Positions 47,301 to 51,848 of a stretch of 51,848 nt of DNA are shown piece after piece. Every line of letters starts with the position of its first letter. Position 1 is the first letter of the stretch. Source of the stretch: Alphaproteobacteria bacterium (lineage in GTDB: Bacteria; Pseudomonadota; Alphaproteobacteria; Rhodobacterales; Rhodobacteraceae); contig RFGB01000060.1 in the NCBI GenBank assembly GCA_003697125.1, forward strand, positions 1-51,848, in the 5' to 3' direction. The notes under the pieces are model-generated. The model saw only the letters and a program-made list of their open reading frames with translations, was not told the DNA's origin and ran no database searches. A program made the position numbers and the translations under genes.

Positions 47301-48897
47301 CACCGAGCTGATCGCCAAGCTGCGCCATTCCACCCCGGGGGTGACGCTGATCAGCCCGCCGCCCCATCACGACATCTATTCGATCGAGGATCTGGCCCAG
47401 CTGATCTATGACCTGAAGCAGATCAACCCCGACGCCAAGGTCTGCGTGAAGCTGGTGGCAAGCTCGGGCGTGGGCACCATCGCCGCGGGCGTCGCCAAGG
47501 CCAAGGCCGATGTCATCCTGATCTCGGGCCACAATGGCGGCACCGGCGCCAGCCCCCAGACCTCGATCAAGTATGCCGGCATCCCCTGGGAGATGGGCCT
47601 GACCGAGGCCCATCAGGTTCTGGCGCTGAACAATCTGCGCGACCGGGTCGTGCTGCGCACCGATGGCGGCCTGCGCACCGGGCGCGACATCGTGATGGCG
47701 GCGATGATGGGGGCCGAGGAATTCGGCATCGGCACCGCGGCGCTGATCGCGATGGGCTGCATCATGGTCCGCCAGTGCCAGTCGAACACCTGCCCGGTGG
47801 GGGTGTGCACCCAGGACGAAAGGCTCAGGGCCAAGTTCACCGGCAGTCCCGAGAAGGTGGTGAACCTGATCACCTTCTATGCGCAGGAGGTGCGCGAGAT
47901 CCTTGCCAGCCTGGGCGCGCGCAGCCTCGACGAGATCATCGGCCGCGCCGACCTGCTGGCCCAGGTCAGCCGGGGGGCGCCGCATCTGGACGATCTCGAC
48001 CTGAACCCGATGCTGATCCGCGTCGATACCGGCCGGCCGATCCGCTATGACCGCACCCGCCCGCGCAACGAGGTGCCCGACACCCTGGACGCCCAGATCG
48101 TGCGCGACGCCCAGCCCTTCTTCCGCGATGGCGAGAAGATGCAGCTTTCCTATGCGATCCAGAACACGCAGCGCAGCATCGGGGCGCGGGTGTCCAGCCA
48201 CATCGTGCGCAAGTTCGGCATGCGCAACCGCCTGCAGCCCGATCACCTGACCGTGGTGCTGACCGGTTCGGCGGGGCAGAGCCTGGGCGCCTTCGCCGCG
48301 CCGGGGCTGAAGCTGGTGGTGCATGGCGACGCCAATGACTATGTCGGCAAGGGCCTTTCGGGGGGCACCATCGTGCTGCGCCCGCATCTGGCCAGCCGGC
48401 TGGTCCCCCACGAGAACATGATCATCGGCAATACCGTCCTCTATGGCGCGACCGCGGGCCGGCTCTTCGCCGCGGGCCGGGCAGGCGAAAGGTTCTGCGT
48501 GCGCAACTCGGGCGCCGAGGTGGTGGTCGAGGGCTGCGGGTCGAATGGCTGCGAATACATGACCGGCGGCACCGCGGTGATCCTGGACCGGGTCGGCGAC
48601 AATTTCGGCGCCGGCATGACCGGCGGCATGGCCTTCGCGCTGGATGTCGATGGCGACTTCGCCCGCCGGATGAATCCCGAGACGATCATCGCCGCGCCGA
48701 TCCGCTCGGCCTGGTGGGAAGGGGTTCTGCGCGACCTGATCGCGGCGCATCTGGCCGAGACGGAAAGCCCGCTTGCCGCCGAAATCCTGCGCAACTGGGA
48801 GGAGATGCTGCCGCGCTTCCTGCAGATCGTGCCCAAGGAGATGCTGAAGCGGCTGGCCCATCCGCTCTCGGACGCGGAAGCGGCCCGCTCGGCCTGA
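44383..48897 (+). CDS. gltB: Glutamate synthase large subunit
   Basis: N-terminal nucleophile 'EHDACGVGLVA', 'CSITVRCGECIDSHYFAVLIGCGA', 'ISGHNGGTGASPQTSIKYAGIPWE', Fe-S 'CIMVRQCQSNTCPVGVCTQ'. Confidence 0.97.
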   Translation: MQIDRMEALRARLEEKGLYRREFEHDACGVGLVAAIDGKPRRQVVEHGITALKALWHRGAVDADGKTGDGAGIHVQIPVEFFADQIRRTGHEPRDALMAVGMVFLPRTDFAAQEACRTIVESEILRMGHYIYGWRHVPVDVSCLGEKANATRPEIEQILIANARGVDEETFERELYVIRRRIEKAAAAAQIKGLYICSLSCRSVIYKGMMLAEQVAAFYPDLQDPRFVSAFAIYHQRYSTNTFPEWWLAQPFRMLAHNGEINTLKGNLNWMKSHEIRMASTTFGELAEDIKPIVAQGASDSAALDAVFEVLVRAGRSAPMAKTMLVPEAWSKSASIMPDDWRAMYSYSNSVMEPWDGPAALAMTDGRWVCAGMDRNGLRPMRYVVTGEGLLIAGSETGMVPVDEGDVREKGALGPGQMIAVDMARGRLLHDAELKDELASALPFAEWVSKITELDPLIAPEKEPALHEGAELRARQIAAGYTLEEVEMILAPMAEDAKEAVGSMGDDTPVAVLSDCYRPLSHFFRQNFSQVTNPPIDPLREHRVMSLKTRFGNLKNVLDQDGSQTEILSLESPIVTNGEYKKMKAYFGELAQTIDCTYPAGGGPADMRAALDRIRREAEEAVRAGAAHIVLQDLNQGPERIALPMILATSAVHSWLVAKGLRTFCSITVRCGECIDSHYFAVLIGCGATVVNPYLAQDTLADRIARGLLPMTLREAMERYREAINQGLLKIMSKMGISVISSYRGGRNFEALGLSRALVAEYFPGMVSRISGIGIAGIHKKTAEQHRRAWMRPANILPVGGLYKARRSGEVHAWDAQVMHMMQTAVARGDFGLWKRYSAAMAAKPPIHLRDLLELKPLGKPVPLEEVESITAIRKRFVTPGMSLGALSPEAHKTLNIAMNRIGAKSDSGEGGEDPRHFQPDPNGDNPSAKIKQVASGRFGVTAEYLNHCEELEIKIAQGAKPGEGGQLPGFKVTELIAKLRHSTPGVTLISPPPHHDIYSIEDLAQLIYDLKQINPDAKVCVKLVASSGVGTIAAGVAKAKADVILISGHNGGTGASPQTSIKYAGIPWEMGLTEAHQVLALNNLRDRVVLRTDGGLRTGRDIVMAAMMGAEEFGIGTAALIAMGCIMVRQCQSNTCPVGVCTQDERLRAKFTGSPEKVVNLITFYAQEVREILASLGARSLDEIIGRADLLAQVSRGAPHLDDLDLNPMLIRVDTGRPIRYDRTRPRNEVPDTLDAQIVRDAQPFFRDGEKMQLSYAIQNTQRSIGARVSSHIVRKFGMRNRLQPDHLTVVLTGSAGQSLGAFAAPGLKLVVHGDANDYVGKGLSGGTIVLRPHLASRLVPHENMIIGNTVLYGATAGRLFAAGRAGERFCVRNSGAEVVVEGCGSNGCEYMTGGTAVILDRVGDNFGAGMTGGMAFALDVDGDFARRMNPETIIAAPIRSAWWEGVLRDLIAAHLAETESPLAAEILRNWEEMLPRFLQIVPKEMLKRLAHPLSDAEAARSA

Positions 48898-48946
48898 ACC
48901 CTTGGGCGGGCTCAGCCCCCGGACCCCGGCCGGTCATGCCACGCAC

Positions 48947-49657
48947 ATGCGCCGGCTGGCCCGCATCCGGCGGCTGCGCCGCCGCCGCACCCTGTGCGCC
49001 GCGCTGCGCCTCGCCCGCCGGGCCCTGGTCGCGCTGGCGGCGGCCTGCGTGCTGTGGGTGCTGGCCTATCGCTGGATCGACCCGCCGACCACCCCCTACA
49101 TGCTGGCCGAGGCATGGCGTCTGGGGGGGGTGGAGCATGAGTGGGTGCCGATCTCGGCCATGTCGGAATGGGTTCCGCTGGCCGCGGCCGCGGCCGAGGA
49201 TTCGGGTTTCTGCGGCCATTGGGGCTTCGATTTCGCCGCCATCCGCGCGGCCTGGTCCGAGACCCACCGCCTGCGCGGCGGATCGACGATCAGCCAGCAG
49301 GTGGCCAAGAACGCCTTCCTGTGGCAGGGGCGCAGCTGGCTGCGCAAGGGGCTGGAGGCGGGCTTCACCCTGCTGGTCGAGCTGCTGTGGCCCAAGCGCA
49401 GGATCATGGAGGTCTATCTGAACATCATCGAGATGGACGAGGGCGCATTCGGCATCGCGGCGGCCGCGCGGCGCTATTTCGGCAAGGAACCCGCGCGGCT
49501 GACCCCGCGCGAGGCGGCGCTGATCGCAAGCCTTCTGCCCGATCCGCGGCGCTGGGACGCCGCCCGGCCGACCGGCTACCTGTCGCGCCGGGCGCGCGCG
49601 GTGGAACAGGGGGCGACCACGCTGAAGGCCGACGGCCGGGCCGCCTGCTTCCTGTGA
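48947..49657 (+). CDS. mtgA: Monofunctional biosynthetic peptidoglycan transglycosylase
   Basis: GT51 motifs 'EDSGFCGHWGFDF', 'GGSTISQQVAKNAFLWQGRSWLRKGLEA', 'KRRIMEVYLNIIEM'. Confidence 0.94.
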   Translation: MRRLARIRRLRRRRTLCAALRLARRALVALAAACVLWVLAYRWIDPPTTPYMLAEAWRLGGVEHEWVPISAMSEWVPLAAAAAEDSGFCGHWGFDFAAIRAAWSETHRLRGGSTISQQVAKNAFLWQGRSWLRKGLEAGFTLLVELLWPKRRIMEVYLNIIEMDEGAFGIAAAARRYFGKEPARLTPREAALIASLLPDPRRWDAARPTGYLSRRARAVEQGATTLKADGRAACFL

Positions 49658-49707
49658 CCCCCGGCGCGGCCTTGACGGGGGCGGGCGCATCGGGCAGGCC
49701 GGGCGGC

Positions 49708-50301
49708 ATGGAGGCGATCGCGGCGTTCGAGCGTGAGGTCCGGGCCTGCCGGCTGTGCCGGGAACGCTTCGCGGCGACGGCAAGCGCGCATGAACCCCGG
49801 CCGGTCCCCTGGCTGTCGGCAAGCGCGCCGATCCTGATCTGCGGCCAGGCGCCGGGCGCGCAGGTCCATGCCAAGGGCCGGCCCTTCGACGATCCCTCGG
49901 GCGAAAGGCTGCGCGCCTGGATGGGCATCGACCGCGCGCGGTTCTACGACCGAAGGCGGATCGCCATCCTGCCGATGGCCTTCTGCTTTCCCGGCTATGA
50001 CGCGCGCGGCGCCGACCTGCCGCCACCGCCGATCTGCGCCCGCACCTGGCGGGCAAGGGCGCTGGCGCTGATGCCGCAGTGCAAGCTGACCCTGCTGGTG
50101 GGGGCCCATGCCCAGGCCTGGCATCTGGGGCGCAGGCGGCCGGTGGCCGAGGTGGTGCGCGACTGGCGGGCCGGGCTGCCCTCGGTGCTGCCGCTGCCGC
50201 ATCCGTCATGGCGCAACACCGCCTGGCTGCGGCGCAATCCCTGGTTCGAGGAGGAGGTGATCCCATGGCTGCGCGGCGCGGTCTTGCGGCTGTTGTCCTG
50301 A
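49708..50301 (+). CDS. Uracil-DNA glycosylase superfamily protein
   Basis: 'ACRLCRERF', 'LICGQAPGAQVHAKGRPFDDPSGERLRAWMGI', 'LPLPHPSWRNTAWLRRNPWF'. Confidence 0.85.
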   Translation: MEAIAAFEREVRACRLCRERFAATASAHEPRPVPWLSASAPILICGQAPGAQVHAKGRPFDDPSGERLRAWMGIDRARFYDRRRIAILPMAFCFPGYDARGADLPPPPICARTWRARALALMPQCKLTLLVGAHAQAWHLGRRRPVAEVVRDWRAGLPSVLPLPHPSWRNTAWLRRNPWFEEEVIPWLRGAVLRLLS

Positions 50302-51197
50302 TCCTGGCCGCCTGCGCCGGCCCCGGCCCCGCCCCCGGGCCGGCGGCGGCGCCCCCCGGCGCGGTGACGCTGACGCTGCCCGGGGCCGAGCGGCCGCTTC
50401 CCGCCGAACACTGGCCGGCCCGCCCCGCGCCGCGCGCCGTGGTGCTGGGGCTGCATGGCTATGGCGACCGCGCCGCCACCACCTTCGCCCGGGCCGGCCC
50501 GGTCTGGGCCGAGGCCGGATTCGACGTCTGGGCCTATGACCAGCGCGGCTTCGGCCGCAATCCCGACCACCGGCGCTGGCCCGGCGACGAGGCGCTGATC
50601 GCCGATGCCGCCGCGGTCGCCCGGCATCTGGCCATGACCCATCCCGGCCTGCCGCTGTTCGTCATCGGGCATTCCATGGGGGGCGGCGTCGCGCTGGCCG
50701 CGGCGGGCGAGGGGCGCCTGCCCCCGCTGGCCGGGCTGGTGGCGCTCGCCCCGGCGGTCTGGGGCGGCGGGACGCTGCCCCTGCGCTATCGTCTCGCCGC
50801 CTGGCTGGCGGCCACGCTCGCGCCCGAGCGGCGCTGGACCGGCGAGGGCGTGGTCACCATCCGCCCCTCGGACAATGACGCCATGCTGGCCGAACTCGCC
50901 CGCGACCCCTGGCATTTCGCCACGCCGGCAAGCCGGGATTTCCTCGGCCTGATCCGGCTCATGGATCGCGCGCTGGCGGCGGCCCCGGCGGTGCGCGCGC
51001 CGGTGCTGATCGTCTGGGGCGTTCATGACCAGGTGGTGCCCGAGGCGCCGATGCGCGCCCTGGCCGCGCGCATCCCCGGCGCGGAATATGCCCGCATGCC
51101 GCGGGGCTGGCACATGCTGCTGCGCGACCTGCATGCGGCCGAGGTGCACCGGCTGGTGCAGGACTGGATGATCCGCCATGTCCCGGACCCCGCTTGA
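50265..51197 (+). CDS. Alpha/beta hydrolase, putative lipoprotein (monoacylglycerol lipase-like)
   Basis: Lipobox-like LILAACAG; 'LGLHGYGDRAATT', 'YDQRGFGRNPD', 'VIGHSMGGGVAL'. Confidence 0.88.
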   Translation: MAARRGLAAVVLILAACAGPGPAPGPAAAPPGAVTLTLPGAERPLPAEHWPARPAPRAVVLGLHGYGDRAATTFARAGPVWAEAGFDVWAYDQRGFGRNPDHRRWPGDEALIADAAAVARHLAMTHPGLPLFVIGHSMGGGVALAAAGEGRLPPLAGLVALAPAVWGGGTLPLRYRLAAWLAATLAPERRWTGEGVVTIRPSDNDAMLAELARDPWHFATPASRDFLGLIRLMDRALAAAPAVRAPVLIVWGVHDQVVPEAPMRALAARIPGAEYARMPRGWHMLLRDLHAAEVHRLVQDWMIRHVPDPA

Positions 51198-51848
51198 CGA
51201 CGCCCTTGCCCGCCTCGCCGCCGCGCCCGAGGCGGAGGAGGCCCGCCGCGCCTTCTGGGAGCGGCTGCTCGCCTGCGAATTGTGGCTGATCCTTGCCGAA
51301 GAGCCCGCCCCCGGCGCCGCCCTGCGCCCGCTGCTGCTGCCCACCGCCGAGGGGCCGGTGGCGCTGGCCTTCAGCGCCGAGGCGCGGATGGCGGGGTTCC
51401 TCACCTCACCCGCCCCCTGCGCGGTGCTCAGCGGCCGGCGCCTCGTCGCCGCGCTGGCCGGCCAGGGGGTGCTGCTGGGGGTCGATCTGGGCACCGACGC
51501 GCCCGGCACGCTGCAGCCGCCCGAGGCGATCGCCTGGGCCGCCGCCCATGCCGCGCCGGTGGCCGAGGTCGCCGGCCGCGTCGCCGCGGTGGGTCCGCCG
51601 CGCGCGGGCCGGGCGCTGCTGGCGGCGCTGGATGCGCGGCTGGCCAGCCTGACGGGGCGGGGCGAGGAAGCCTGGCTTGCCCATGCCCGCCATGCCGACG
51701 GGACCGAGGGGCTGGTGCTGGCGCTGACCGGCGTGGCCGAGGCCGACCGGCCCGCGGTCATCGAGGCGCTGGCCGAGGCGTTCCGCCTCTCGGGAGAGGC
51801 GGGGATGCTCGACATCCTGTTCCCCGACCGCCTGCCCGAGGCGTTCCG
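51178..51848 (+). CDS. SseB family protein, partial at right edge
   Basis: ATG 51178 in overlap with hydrolase gene; 'TPLDDALARLAAAPEAEEARRAFWERLLACELWLILAEE' SseB N-terminal pattern. Confidence 0.75.
   Translation, partial: MSRTPLDDALARLAAAPEAEEARRAFWERLLACELWLILAEEPAPGAALRPLLLPTAEGPVALAFSAEARMAGFLTSPAPCAVLSGRRLVAALAGQGVLLGVDLGTDAPGTLQPPEAIAWAAAHAAPVAEVAGRVAAVGPPRAGRALLAALDARLASLTGRGEEAWLAHARHADGTEGLVLALTGVAEADRPAVIEALAEAFRLSGEAGMLDILFPDRLPEAF

Noticed and set aside
44212-48861. 1549-aa minus-strand ORF opposite gltB
   Set aside because: Fully antisense to an unambiguous gltB; low-complexity Gly/His/Asp-rich translation typical of antisense frames in GC-rich genes

Overview
High-GC alphaproteobacterial chromosomal window, Rhodobacteraceae-like in gene content and order. 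No phage, IS element, CRISPR array or rRNA was recognised. About 49 protein-coding genes and one tRNA-Leu(CAG) can be supported. Main blocks: a cytoplasmic-type molybdopterin (BisC/DMSO-reductase family) oxidoreductase followed by a TRAP transporter (minus strand, left edge); DUF1285 diverging from a MoxR / DUF58 / BatA-DUF4159 / VWA-GATase-like cluster; trypsin-like protease, DUF2794, gamma-glutamyltransferase, HspQ, AEC transporter, lytic transglycosylase, LysR; a coupled three-gene operon of a membrane-anchored di-haem cytochrome and two paralogous small membrane proteins; an envelope polysaccharide locus (ABC-2 permease, cysQ, kdsB, galU, galE, several glycosyltransferases, GT14-like/DUF5928 protein, sulfotransferase-like protein); the ptsN-hpf-rpoN-lptBAC-kdsD-rnd cluster; tRNA-Leu; 1-Cys peroxiredoxin; NDUFA9-like, uppP, gltD, gltB, mtgA, UDG-like, alpha/beta hydrolase and SseB-like genes. 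The best candidates for an undescribed system are the di-haem cytochrome plus paralogous membrane-protein operon (19218-22218), the molybdoenzyme-TRAP operon headed by a perfect 24-bp palindrome, and an AT-richer micro-ORF/structured element between uppP and gltD. All calls come from reading motifs and the ORF track; no database search was run.
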